Assembly: GCF_040054535.1 (NCBI RefSeq)
Contig: NC_090777.1
Coordinates: forward strand, 12,683,001-12,747,000
Direction: 5' to 3'
DNA: 64,000 nucleotides
Source: Antennarius striatus
Lineage: Eukaryota; Chordata; Actinopteri; Lophiiformes; Antennariidae
The position numbers and the translations under genes were made by a program. The notes under the pieces were generated by a model, which was not told the origin of the DNA, made no database searches, and was given only the letters and a program-made list of their open reading frames with translations. Position 1 is the stretch's first letter. Each line of letters starts with the position of its first letter. Shown here one piece after another: positions 1 through 14,200 of the stretch.

Positions 1-858
1 AATTTTCCATTTCCATTTCCAAAAGTATGCGCTATCATGAAATCTAAAAATTTAAAAGTAAATATATTAATATCTAATGATTATTAAACTCGGTATCTGC
101 ATATATACAGTAGTCTATATGTATTTAGTTTTTAATATCCTGTAAAAGTAGTTTCTCATCCTTCTGTTGGTCCCAGTTGGTTCTAAGGCTATTCCTTATT
201 TCTGGCACTTTTTTCAAAATTGCAGTGAAGGCAACTTCTGAGTATAAAATGGGCATTTCTAAAATTCAAAATAATCAACCAACCAGAAAAACCTCTGCCA
301 CACAGTAACAGGAGGTAAGTTTAAGTCATTACTTCCCCTTCCCCCTTGACAACGTCACACCACTGAATCACATTCCTGATGGGCAGAGAGCCTGCTGAAG
401 ATTCCTGCGCTGGTCTGTGCATGCTTTGTGCAGTCAGACCAGATTCCTGCACTGCTGCCGTCTGTGGATGAGGAGGCTGACTTCAGTTGTGTGGGTTTGG
501 CTCCGGGCAGGAACAGGAGCACAACAGAAGTTAAACGGCTGTGACATAGCTGCACGTACAGACAACGAGTCTGCTCGCTCACATGCAGACAATTTTATTT
601 TATCAGTCTGTAAAAGAGGGGTGGAACGGGTTACAGGTTACGGCAGAAGCAGCGTCACATAGAGGTAGTTTGATTAATCCCATATTAACACTCAGGTAAC
701 CAGCTCAAGTTCTAAAGCAGTAGCTTACTACAACAGTATATTTCTACTATATACTATACTGTATACTATATACTATTTACTATATACTATGTACTATTAA
801 ACATATATATCTACTATTCCATATTCTCAATACTATATACTAAATACTATATACTATA
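1..858. other. No gene recognised; AT-rich array at its right end
   Basis: Short open frames at 355-662 lie in a GC-richer patch, but none resembles a known protein and no good splice-site pair frames them. From about 735 to 858 the sequence becomes an imperfect TACTATA/TATAC array that continues after the MITE at 859-1177. Confidence 0.5.
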
Positions 859-1250
859 CAGTGTGCCCTCGTTACTCGCAGTTAATGCTTTACAGGAACC
901 ACATGCAAATAACAAATTCCGGCATATAGCGAAGAACTATTTATTTTGTTATTTACAGCAATTTAAACGTTTAAGAACCCTCCCCATAATAATTTTGAAC
1001 CAAAGCACTTTTGTGTCTCAAGAAAGTGCGCTGTGTTGCAAGACTCACAGAACGTAGCGCACTTCCGGATGCCGTCAGCCAATAGAATGAGCGTACGGTA
1101 TCACGTTACTACATAATAAAAATCCGCCATGAAGTGAAGTTGCGCGTGTTGATGCGCGAATGTGTGAGGGATTACTGTATACCATATACTACTGCTACTA
1201 CTACAGTATATACTATATACAATATACTACTGTATGTACTGTATATGTAT
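735..1250. repeat. Imperfect TATAC/TACTATA simple-sequence array, split by a MITE
   Basis: Runs of TACTATA, TATAC and CTATATA occur at 735-858 and again at 1178-1250, on both sides of the MITE. The halves look like one array interrupted by insertion at a TA dinucleotide. Confidence 0.75.
859..1177 (+). mobile_element. Pogo/Tigger-like MITE, copy 1 (319 bp, TA-flanked)
   Basis: It starts CAGTGTGCCCTCGTTACTCG and ends GTGAGGGATTACTG. TA dinucleotides flank it at 857-858 and 1178-1179. The interior matches copies at 43622-43974 (reverse) and 57537-57855. There is no transposase, so it is non-autonomous. The CAGTG(C/T)GCCCTCG end and TA target resemble pogo-type elements; the family assignment is inference. 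Confidence 0.75.
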
Positions 1251-1274
1251 GGGATGAAAATGTGGACAAGAAGA

Positions 1275-1623
<349 letters not shown>

Positions 1624-2854
1624 GACGTGATGATCTACTTTTAATGCTGTGACTCTTTAGCTGTTTAAATCTCTACTAATGTCATCATTGCTTCTCTGAA
1701 ACTGATGAACGAGACAACAGAAAACTGTGATAAACTTATCTCACCCAGTACACCACAGGCAGGCTGACCAACCAGTTTATATGTATTTATAGTATGTGTA
1801 GATAATCCAACGGTATGAACAGTTCACACTCTCCAGCGGATGCCTGGTAGCTGCTGTTAGACTTCACATCCTGGTTGCTCCTGGTTGCTCCGTCTCTAGT
1901 GTACACTGGTACAACTGGAGCTAACTCTGGAGTTCACCAGCTGGCTGGCAGCCAGTGTTAACAATAAAAATCCTCCAGCATGTGAATGTAGACATTGGTC
2001 ATGATTGTTGTGGTCTCTACTTCTAACATCTATAGTACGTTTAACCGTCCTAGAGAGAGGGATCCCTCATCAGGGAGTTCCTCTGTTTTTCAGGGATCTA
2101 AGAGTTGAAGGTGTACAGAAAGTAAAGCCCTCAATACAATACAAACAAAATTGATTGATTGATTTATTATTGATTAATAGTTTCAGAAATCCCAGTTCAT
2201 GAAATACCCTAAACAATAATAAAAACCAGAATTTTGGTGAAAAATCCTAATTACATAAAATTAGACCACTTCCCCTCTCAGACACAGGACTAGTTGTAGG
2301 GATCAGTATGTGGAGCACTCTCATGATATCTGGCTTTTACAGCAGGTTAGCTCCTCCCACATGGCGTCATTTCAACGGTTGGTTGACTGAGGCAAGTTAT
2401 TATTCCTACATATGATTTTTCTTACCGCTGACAGTCATTAATTATACACTATTGATCTCAACAAAGGCAAAAGAGAAATCATGGTCAATGAGACACCAGC
2501 TTAAAGGGACTATTCTGATTTTAATATCTGGGTTTCTCATGGTCTGTATCTTTTATCCTCAGTATGGTTGTAATAGTAGGTGTAGCTTAAACTAAAACAA
2601 GAAATCTTCCTGGTGAAACAATCAGAGGTTTCTTCACCCTAAACTGTTTACCTGCTTTAGTCCCTTTATGATAAAGTTTATAGTCATAAATTCCCTCTAT
2701 AAACACACCGGTCCTTTATTTGTCTCAAAGTTGATGATTTTTACCTACTTTACTTGTGTAGTTGGATATGTCAGAAAATGTCAGAATTACATATCTGAAG
2801 CTAAAAATGCAGACTCAGACAAAGGCTGAACAAATTTTAGTTGAAGGAGAAGGA

Positions 2855-2913
2855 ATTTGCTCTGTCAGAGAACATGTTCTCTGTCAGAGAACATGTTCTC
2901 TGTCAGAGCAAAT
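2855..2913. promoter_or_regulatory. Near-perfect inverted repeat holding two p53-type decamers
   Basis: Two identical decamers GAACATGTTC (2870-2879 and 2889-2898) are separated by 9 bp. Each fits RRRCWWGYYY, the p53-family half-site consensus, and two half-sites 0-13 bp apart form a classical response element. Outer arms ATTTGCTCTG (2855-2864) and CAGAGCAAAT (2904-2913) are exact reverse complements. There is no adjacent gene within 5 kb, so function is unproven. Confidence 0.4.
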
Positions 2914-3352
2914 CCCTACAAAGGGACTTGTATTTTGTGCTGCTGTGTTTTTTTCACTTCATTTTCCTGAGCTGATGACGATCAGCTGATGCTGATCAAG
3001 CCAACTTTGAAAAAACTCAGAACAATGATTATTTTGCCTGTCTAGAAGTTTTCAGATTTTCTCACATGACAACAAAAATAATGTTTTATGGTTCAGATTT
3101 ATAATAACAACACAGTAGTGGGTCCATTAGCTTTGCACGCTGATAGCTGCTTTACTTCAGCGTTACAGTGATGAGTTCTGAGGGAGAGTATCGCCTGATT
3201 ACAAGTGTCCCATAAAATGTAATTTCATCTTAGACAGTGTGCTAAACCTGGTGTGCTAGTTTGGGTAGTTATATGAGACACAAGCCTGACATGAAGCTTT
3301 GTTTACGCAGACAAACAAACCCAGTATTTCAGCAGCTTTAGTGCTCACCAGT

Positions 3353-3400
3353 GTAGATAGATAGATAGATAGATACTTTATTAGTCCCGGAGGAAATTGT
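3353..3400 (-). repeat. LINE 3'-end fragment with short (GATA)n
   Basis: A few GATA units are followed by ACTTTATTAGTCCCGGAGGA, the reverse complement of the 3' end seen at the LINE at 49955-51181. Only the extreme 3' tail is kept. Confidence 0.7.
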
Positions 3401-4569
3401 ATTGTATGTAGTGTAGTAGTGTATGTCAGATATGTCACTTCTGAACAGGTCTCTAGATAGATAGACATAATTTATTCATCCCAAACTGAGAAATTTACAA
3501 AATTCACGTTTGCCAGAAAATTTTTTTTATTGGTGACAAATGGTTATGTCAGATATCCTCAACTAATAGAAGAAAGCATTCATTATAATTTATGATTGTG
3601 GATTTCATGTTGTTTGGATGCATGGATGGCAATCTGAGGAGCCAGAATTGTGAACTATGTTTTATTACAATTAAATGAAGTTTCCCTATGATTTACTTGT
3701 ATTATAATGGACACATTGACAAATTACTGGTGCTTATGTCCCATTAAGGAAGGCAAAGTCTGACTGTGCACTGGACTGGGACACCGGCACTAGTTAATGG
3801 ACCAGTGAGATGGATTTCTGAAGCGCTAAGACTCATCTTCAGTGTAACAAACCAACCCCTTGACAGGTTTGTAGCATTTGTAGCATTAGCATATTTAGTT
3901 AGAAAAAAATGCAACATGTAGTATTTTTTCCATGTCTCTAAAATTGAAATGTACCAAATTTCATATTAAAGTGAGCCTTGATAAAATTTAGTGTCTCCAT
4001 GTTGAATTTCTCCCCCAGTGTGAGTGAGTGAGCACAGACCCTGGGAACAAAGTCCAACTCCAACTACAACAGACCCCTCTGCTGTCCTGGTGTAATTCTG
4101 TAAGGAAATCATGAATAGAGGGTGATAAAGAGACCCTACTGAGACAAGTCTTTCTTTACATCGTAACTTAACTCCATTCCTTCCACTATAACACCTCGTC
4201 GAGGAGGATCCTTTCAAATAATAGGTTGTGGTGGGACACCATTGCTGCAGGCTGCATCCCTATAATTGCTGAGCACTTCCTGATACAGGAGAGAGTTGGT
4301 TTGACATGGGAAAGGGTGGATCGCCAAAGATGCACACACTTTTGTGTCACTGCCCTAAGACAGATATAAAGACACAACTTAAACATTATCTGCAGAATAT
4401 AATAAAGTGACGGGAACCCCTTCATGTCAGTGGCTCTTGAGATGACTGCCTGAATGAATAACAAGAAAAACACCAGCAGCGTCACGTCAAACCTCAATGA
4501 CCCACACTTTTCCTTTGACAGACGCTGACCACAAAAAAGCACAAAACGGTATCAATTCACATTTTAACA

Positions 4570-4926
<357 letters not shown>

Positions 4927-7568
4927 CTGTTGGCAGATGGTGAACCATGAGGTCGACGGGGCTGTAAAACAAGCCTGTTCTCTTTGTCCACCTACACAGC
5001 ACTTTGCACAGTGTGTCTATCAGATGTCGGCTCTTTATCAAGGTGTGGCTGACGCCGGCTCCACACAAAGCTCAGTTAAACAGGGATATACAGCAGGCCT
5101 CTAATAACTGGGGTGACTGGACTCTACTGAGCAGCTCTCTTATCGCTGCCGTTCTCCACTCTAAATGGGACATACACAGTCGTGTGCACGACTGAACTGA
5201 AAGTGATTATTGGTTGTCTCTTGCAGATTTAGTCAAGCATGAAAAGTGTATTAATACGCATATTACATTCAGTATGCAATGTTTTTATTACCTTAATATA
5301 ACGGAGGAAACGTTTTTTCATACTGTGGAGCTGCTGCTTTAGTGATTCCAATCAGGAACACATGGAGGAGGTGATACAGGGATGGCTACTGTCCAGCCGT
5401 CACATTTTATTTCCAGAGCATGAGTAAATTAATATACTTTTTTTTTTTAATGCAAAGTTTCCACATACAGCAACCCAGTACTAAAGCGATGCCTTTGGTT
5501 TTGCCCTTGGGATGAATGTTTTTACATCTTCCATTTGCTGGGAGGAACTATTACAATTACATTTCATTTGTTTCTTATTAAACTTTTGAAATGGATGTTT
5601 TTCTTCGGTATGTGATTAAGTATTACAGTTAGAGTCACGGGGACAACGTAGATAACCATAGTTTAACCGTCATTCTCCATTCAAGGAAATGAAATGCAGC
5701 AGTGGTGGGGAGGTATTTCACGTCATGAAACCTGTCATCTCACAGGATCGGAGATCAGACCAAGTGAGTCGTGTTCTGCTGTGTTCACTAAGAAAGAGTT
5801 AATGCGGATATACTTTATCATTGGCTCACTTTTGATCCTACGCAAATTAACACGTGGCCATCTGCTCTCAATGGCTTCTAAATACTCTTACTAAATTGTG
5901 CCAGGTGTGTTAAATTCCACTGGTTTTAGACGTGTGCTGTGACTGTTGGTTACCCCATTGTTCATGTAATTATATATGTTGCATGGACGCTGCATTTAAG
6001 ACGCACCAATTCATGTCAATTATCAGACTGTTGGGAGGAAGGGAGAAGATTATTCGTAATTGCCAACTCTGACTTTGCCTGAGTGTTTCTTCCTGAGTCA
6101 AATCACAGAGACGAAAGGGTGAAATGCAGATTTGCAGTGTGAGCAGACAAACGGTATGTTGCTCAACTGCATGCCTCCTACTGAAACTGGACCAGACAAA
6201 ATGATTCCAGCAAAAAATATTAATGCAAACAATGATTCTATTGGATGAATGGTTACAGTAGAATAGTATCTGCAGCTCAAATTGGTTTCAAAATTTCGCA
6301 GCATTATTGTCTGTAACCCTGCCACATTTCAACACTCAGTCACTGAGGCTGTGGACAATATGTAACCTTTTGTGTCAGGAAATAACACAAAGGAAAACTA
6401 AATCCATTTTGATTGACACTCTGCTTATGTTACCATAGGGTTCACACAACAGAGGCACATGGACAATTAATATTGAATGAGGATAAGGGTAGAGGTGGGG
6501 AGGGTGTGGGATATATAATCTTGAGTAATTGGTTTGTCGTGAGCTGCTGCTGTAAGATTTCACCTACAACAGGTTGCCGTTGCTAAGTGTCCTGTAACCA
6601 GAGTAACTGGCGATTGTTCACAGAGTCTTAGTGAGTTTGTTTGCCTGCTGTGTGACAGATTGTTGGTGATTTTAGACGGCCACACTGCCACCAGACCATG
6701 TGATTTCTCCTCCGCTGTCAAGCATGTCCTTCAGTCGGGAGATTTCTCTCAGCCCTGCGTTTGGACTTCAAGGCTGAGTACACGTGGCAGAAGAGTGGCT
6801 TGCTGAGTAGGTTTCTAAGGAGTCTAGCTGTCAATGCGTGTGACGCTGGAGTCGCAGGTAAAAGACTATTTTCTTGTAAACATCGCCATAATGCCAGAGC
6901 TCAACTCCCGTTATTGAATATGAATTATAACATGTACTGTATTTGGTGATGGCATAATTTTGCTCACAAAACATTATCTCTTAAAATGTCTTGGTTTCCC
7001 CAATATTGTTCTAAATCTAAGTCTCAACAGGACTGAAAGTCAAGAGTTAGAAAGTTGAAGTGTCCCCTAGAGAATGAAATGGCAAACCAGCAACCTCAAA
7101 ACTCTGCTTGACAACCAGAAAGTGCTTTCATTTCTGCTTTGTCCCACACCAATGAGAGAACAATAGGAATAATAAAGTGAGAGCCTTCTTATATATAATT
7201 TGACATTCCCCAAATAGTTGTACGTGTTATATTGGATGAAGTCGGAACAAAGATAACTTGGGTCCCTACTGTTTTACTTAGAAAAACCGATAAAAAGTCT
7301 TCTTTGCACTGATTACCATAAAATAGCCATAATAGAAACTTTATATGAAAGAATTTCCAAGTAAAATATTGAATATATATCTCTGGAACTATGTATAGTC
7401 TGGACTCAAAAGAGAGGGAACACACATCGGGCATTTTATGCAAAAAACAAAGTCAAATGCAGTGTATTTACATTTATATGGCATTAAGCATTATTATAAT
7501 TTTTTTAATTTTTATTCTTTGCTTTATTTGTAGTTCCTGACATTTGTTGATATTCACTTGTTTGTTTG

Positions 7569-7593
7569 TGTATGTGTGTGTCTGTGTGTGTGT

Positions 7594-7681
<88 letters not shown>
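7569..7681. repeat. (TG)n microsatellite with TC interruptions
   Basis: TGTATGTG, then TGTCTGTG interruptions at the left end, then a long pure TG run to 7681. Confidence 0.95.
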
Positions 7682-7683
<2 letters not shown>

Positions 7684-8278
7684 CTGCATAGGAAGTATCT
7701 TGTGTTGATGAACTGATGTCAGAATCTAGCTAGCAGTAGTGAAATGAATTACATGAATACATGTTAGTTCTGATTTTCGGAAAGGTTAGGGAACTGAAAA
7801 TATCCAGTGACCAAAATGAGGTTAAAGTTTGAATGGATGATGACCAACAGATGACCTGAACATCATGAATACCATCAAAACGTGTAGGACAACGTGGGAA
7901 GTCTCAGCACGGATTGATTGATCTTCTTATTGATTGTTCTCACATTAGCATGCTTAGATTCTAAATGTGATTTTACGAACTTGATCCTGTTAACTAACTG
8001 ATGTTGAGTATGCCTACTAAGTCAGTTACCATGGAAACGTTTGTCAAAAAAGAATTAACAATAGCTAATTTTAATGCTGATATTAATAAAAACAGAACAT
8101 GTAAGACAAAGTTAAATTTTGATAACAGGAACAGGAACAGGTTTACAAAGATCCACAATGTTTGGGTGGAAATACAGTGATGTCATTTGACCACACAGGA
8201 AACATACAGTGCTACTAAATAATTGCTTCTCTGATCAACAACATATAATATCTCATTCTCGTCACCACGTCTGACTGC

Positions 8279-11200
8279 TTGTCCCCCCACGTTGGAACAT
8301 TTCTAGTCATCGGCAGCGACCTGCAGCAGCAGCTGGTCATGTCATCTGAACACTGGGAGGAATCCGGCAGCAAAGGCCGAGCAAAGGAGAAGCAACAAGA
8401 GGAAGTAGCAGAAAACAAGGAAGTGGAGGTTCCCTGTGAGGACTGTCAGGCTGCAGGGAGTCCGAGGCTGGAGCAGGGACCAGGAGAATGGCTTTTCTCA
8501 CCTGACCATTGTGGCATGCAGGACGTGACATCAGAGGGAGGACTGGAGCGGGTCCAGAAGGAGGAGAGGCAAGAGAAGGAAGGGACATCTCCCAATGTGA
8601 TCATCAAACAGGAAAGAAGGCCAGGTGTGAGCAGAGAGAGAGAGACATCACGTTGTGACATAAATCACATAAATTATTTGTGTGTTTCTTTTTATTTTTA
8701 AAAAAAATAAAAAGAAACACACAACAACACTTTGAAATGCAGTGAAATAGAAATTTAACCTCAGAATCGTTATTTTATGAGAACAAAAGTGATATTCTTG
8801 ACTGAGCCTCCATATATATCAACAAATTTCATACATGTGTGTTATGTGTTTGGGAATATGTGCATGCATGATTTATGTGTTTACATGTGTATCAGGTGGC
8901 AGGTTGGTGAAACGACACCGCCGGAGGTCGTTCCTCAGGGGCTTGCCGACCAGCTTGTATCCAAACAGGGAGGGTCGGGCAGAGGAGCCCCACAGTGCCG
9001 GCCCTTTGTTCTTCTTTGGGGGAACCAATGGGGCCGCAATGTAAGTAGATAAATAATAAATGAAGAATCTGAAGGATGGCAATAAGGCGCTGCTTTAGGA
9101 CATTCGTCAGATATGAGTCCTACTCCCCATTTTCAAAGTGCAAAGCTGTATTTTTGCTGTCATGCCTGCAAACACACATCAAACTTCCGCATATTTTTGT
9201 TTTGGGTCAGGCAGCCCTAATTTTTTTATGTGACCTTGGATTGTTCTATGATTAAAGTAGAAGTGTGATTGATTTCCTCTGGGGAATTTTCTTTCAGAGT
9301 AAGCGGCTACTGTGAAAGCAGGGGATGGAAAAGGATTTACAATAAGCACAGGGAGGATTTCAAACTGAAGTGGTGTGAGATGAAATCTCCAGCCAGCTAC
9401 TACAACTTCAGAGAAGGTTCAGCTCTTTACTAATCTTCACCGTTAATTTCAAACAAAACGCACGAAAGATGCATATAAAGTTATGTTCATAATAACAGCA
9501 CTGTGTCTAAAAATGTGAGTACACTTCAAAATTCTTCAAATAATTTTAATTTTAATGTACAAAAAATGCATTGGGGACACTTCACATTCTATGTGAAATT
9601 AAGAAAAGTGGAAAAAGTCATTGAATATGATAATATTTTACAGAAAGTCAACAAACGTAATGTTAAAAAAAATATCAGTGTTGGCATCTTTCTTTAAAAC
9701 TCGAAAATTTACTGCATTAAACTAAGAAGTGCTTGAAGATTCAACTTTCTTGAGAATCTTAAACTAATGTTTTGTTGCGTAACCACATTTTCTGATAACT
9801 GCCTCACATCTGTGGTGCATGGAGTCAACCAACTTCTGACACCGGTCAACAAGCATTCCCCATCCCATGACAATTGTACTAGTTTCCACAATTACTCTGC
9901 ATTTTTTGGTTTTACATAATGAACAGCAATTTTTTATGTCAACCCACAAGTTTTCCATGGGACTGAGGTCCAGGGATTGTGCTGGCAACTCCATTAGCCG
10001 GATGCATCTTGTCTGGATCCATGATTTTGCTCGCTTGCTGGTGTGTTGGAGGTCCTTGTCTTGTTGAAACACTCATTTCAAGGGAATCTCCTCTTCAGCG
10101 TACAACAACATGACTACTTCCAGTATTCTGATGGACTCAAACTGATCCATGGCCCCTGACAAATAGGACCAATATAATAGTATGAGAAATATCCTCATAT
10201 CATAATGTTTGCATCATCATGCCTCACCGTCTTCACTTTGTACTGTGGTTTCATTTCAGTGTTTGGGGGTCACCTGACAGACTGTCTGTGGCACTTAGAC
10301 CTAAAAAACCCCCAATTTGACTTTCATCAGGCTAAAAAATTTTACGGTATTTCTTGTTAGGCCAATGGATGTGTTCTTTGGCAAATTATAACTGCTTCAT
10401 CACACATCTGTGTTTTAACAATGAGGCTTGCTGCTTGTAGGTTGGATTCACGCAGCCGTCCTCTGATTGTTACGGTACACAGAGACCACCTCAGATCTTC
10501 TCTTATCCTCCTGGAAATGATCGTTGGCTGAGCCTTTGAAATCTTGGTTATTCTAGAATCCATCTGAGTAATTGTTTTTCCTTTTCTTCCTCATCTTTCT
10601 GGATTTAGCTGCCATTTTAAAGCGTTAGATATAATTTTAGTTTAACGCTTATCATTTTTTGCACTTCTTTATAGGTTTACTTCTCTTTTATTAACTTCTC
10701 AAATAAAGAACACTCTTCTTCTGAACAATGCCTTGAACAACCCATTTGACTGTTTTTCAAGGACAAATGCACAGCCAGCATCTACAGCACCAGTTGCCTT
10801 GATCCTTAACTAAGGGCCATCTGTTTAACACCTATTTTTTTCCCACATAATCAATGTCGTCACTAATTAAACTCAGCGCTGCTATTTTTTTGACATAATG
10901 TTTAATTACTTTCTGTAAAATATCATATTCAATAACTTTTCCACTTTTCTTGCATCGAAATAGAATGTCAAGTGTCCCCAATTAATTTGTGTGCATTAAA
11001 ATAAAAATTGCTTGAAGAATTTTGAGGTCTACTCACATTTTTAGACACACTGCTATTATTATGAACATAGCTGTAAGTCAGAATGAGGACTGATGTTTAT
11101 TTTTTTCCATGTGATTTTCTTCCAGTGGATTTTCCACTGATTGCCTTCATGTGTTGTTCTCAGGTGAGCAGTTGGTGTTCCAGATTCCCAACAACACGGT

Positions 11201-14200
11201 TCTCACCACAAAGATCGGCCTCCTCAGCAGCCTGCGGGAGTACGAGCGAGTCAGCAGCAAAGTCAGACACGGTCAAGGACTGAGGTGAAGGGGACAGCTG
11301 TATTTCTGCTATTAATTCTGTTGTTCAATTCTTATCCAGAAAGGTTGTGAGTGTGAAACACATTCAGATTGGAGCATTTGTTTCCTTTTCACTATTTAGA
11401 GCTGTATCACAAATCACCTAGCAACCATCTGGTGCTGTCATGCAGCCTCATTACAGGTCGACTCTGCAAATACTTGTTCAAAAATCTATCAGCCTCTAAA
11501 CCGGACTTGATACTACATTATCAGAGCTCAGGAGTCTGAGCTATGTAATCTTTACTGTGAATATTGTACTTGTCAATTACATATAAAATACACCAGTGCT
11601 TAATTACAGCTGGATAAACAAAACAGTTGAAAGCCTTGAATTCTAAATATCAAATGAATATGATTTTGGGAGCTCTAAAATATTTAATGAAGATAGAGTA
11701 GTAATTACAATAAGTCACAGATTATTCTATTGCTCTTTACCTAATAAATAAATCCACTATACTTAACAGAATACTGCAAAAAAATACTTGATAATGCCAT
11801 TTTTTCTAAACATAAAAAGAAAACATGCTGGATTGTTCTTTAAGTTGAATCCATGAACATATTTCAGGAGGCTGAAAATGGAAGACTTCATTCCAACTAC
11901 CTTCCGCTTAGATCTGAGAGCAGAGAGGGAGGCTTTCTTTGCTCAGCAGGAAGGTAAAAAAAGTTCTTTGAGCATTTCACCTACATCAGCCTCTGTTGTA
12001 TGCATATCCTGATGCAATAACAGCACAACACTGGTTTGACTGGATTTGTGTTTTGTTAGCAGGCTCCGGTTTTGAAGACAGGATATAGTAACCCTGAGCT
12101 GTCATGTTCCCAACAATGAAAAGAAACAGATCAGTTTGTGGCTGCTGGAGTTAAGACAACAGTTACCCGGGTGATTGTTTAATTAAGTGGTTGAGAGCAT
12201 TGGAAAGTAATGTACTTCACCTCCCATTAGGCCCTGATAAAATCACCAAGGGAACATGTTGCCATAGAGATGAATCAGCAGAGGGCAGCGCTGAGACACA
12301 AACACCAGGAGAAACCATGGATCCAAACGTCGCACCAAACTGAATACATTTAATGTTATTCAAGTTATTCAGTATTTCCCTTCAGTCTAATTGATTGGAG
12401 ATAAAATGAGCCACTGGCTCCTTTACTGATTGTAGTAATACAGCCATGCAGAGTAGTGATAAGTGGTCTATAGGTTATAACAAACACGGTTATCACTAAG
12501 CAAACAGGAGAAAGACCCAGACATCTGGTTCAGATCTCTGGTGATGGATGAATCTGTGGACGAGTGAAGAGAACAGGTAGATAAAGATTTGGACAACACG
12601 TCTCTCCCTTCACTAACTGATCTCCAATGAGTCTGTCGGTAAAGAGATTCTGATGACCCGTTACTCTCACTGACTAGTGTGATGTCACATCATGTCAGCA
12701 GGGGCAGAAATACTAAAAGATGGAACAGCTGAACAAGAGAATACGCTAAAGTTGAAGTCACAGTATATCTACTATTTATATTATGTATTATGTATTACGA
12801 CTGGTGCACAAACCTATAGGAATTGTAATTAGATTAGATTAGATTAACATTTTCATCATGTGTCATAACATGTATGTTCCACAAAAGCAATATTGTGTGA
12901 TTTAATAATGATATGGGATTCATTCCTCCTGATGGAACAGAGATGATAATCTAACGCCAGTGCAGAACTCTGATACCTCTGAATGCAGTCATGGTTCTGT
13001 TCCATATGTCTGTTAATACATCTGCTGTAACCTCTCTGTCAGGCATGAGCAACAATGAGAGTCAGATGTGGATCTGTAAGCCCACGGGTCTGAACCAGGG
13101 CAAAGGGATCTTCCTGATGAAGGGTCCAGAGGACGTAGACGCCTTCAGACTGAAGCTGCATCACATGGAGGACGGCCAGACGAGCAGGACGGCGCACCAC
13201 CGCCAGCCTCAGGCTCGCATCGTTCAGCAGTGGGTGAACTCGCATAACCCTCATCAAGTTAAAGTTACTGCTGTTCTGTCCATCAAAAGCTGAATGTTCT
13301 CATGTTTAGAAACATACAAATCTCTACAGTACAGAATATTCCACCACCCATTACTGCTTCCTGTTCATCTCTTATTCAAAATGTTTACAAAATATCAACA
13401 ACTTTACGTGACATAATTATTTGCTCACTGTTCAAATACAAACATCTATTGTTGTGAAAGCAAACGTTTCCTTCTCAGTTACATCCAGAGGCCGCTTCTC
13501 CTGAAGGGGAAAAAGTTTGATGTGCGCTCGTACCTTCTGATCGCCTGCACCGCTCCTCACATGGTCTTCTTTCGCCATGGATATGTGCGGCTGACCTGTG
13601 ACCTCTACGACCCCAGCTCTAACAACCTCTCTGCTCACCTGACCAATCAGGTGAGCCTTCAGAAGACACGAAGTTCAAGATAAAATCTACATCTTACTGT
13701 TTCTTTATCTGAACTTAAAACCAAAAATTCACACAGACCTTTGAAATGATCTGTGGTGATTTTAGTGAATCTATGTTTAGAAATCAGACATTTCCACGAT
13801 AGATCTATTAAAAACAGCATTAATTGTGGAAAATGAAGTCATAAACAAGGTTCAGCATGTGGCCTTGATTTCTTGTCACATTTCGTTAAATTCACAAACC
13901 AACAATAATAATAAACAACAAAATAATAATATGTGTATGTGTGGAGGTTCATTCACATTTGAGCTTTTTAAGTCTTACTATAATAACCGTTCATGACAAT
14001 ACTGGAGACATATTTGCATCCATCAGTCTTTAGATAGTTAAAACCGTCTGATTCGTGTGCCTTTTGTCCCCCTGCTGTCCATTTGCAGTACATGCAGAAG
14101 AAGAACCCTCTATACAGCCAACTAAAGGAGGATACCGTGTGGTCCATGGAGACCTTCAACACCTACGTCAATGACAGGCACCAGGTTGCCAAGGGTCTGC

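Noticed and set aside
355-662. Overlapping open frames in a GC-richer patch on both strands
   Set aside because: No recognised domain and no convincing splice signals.
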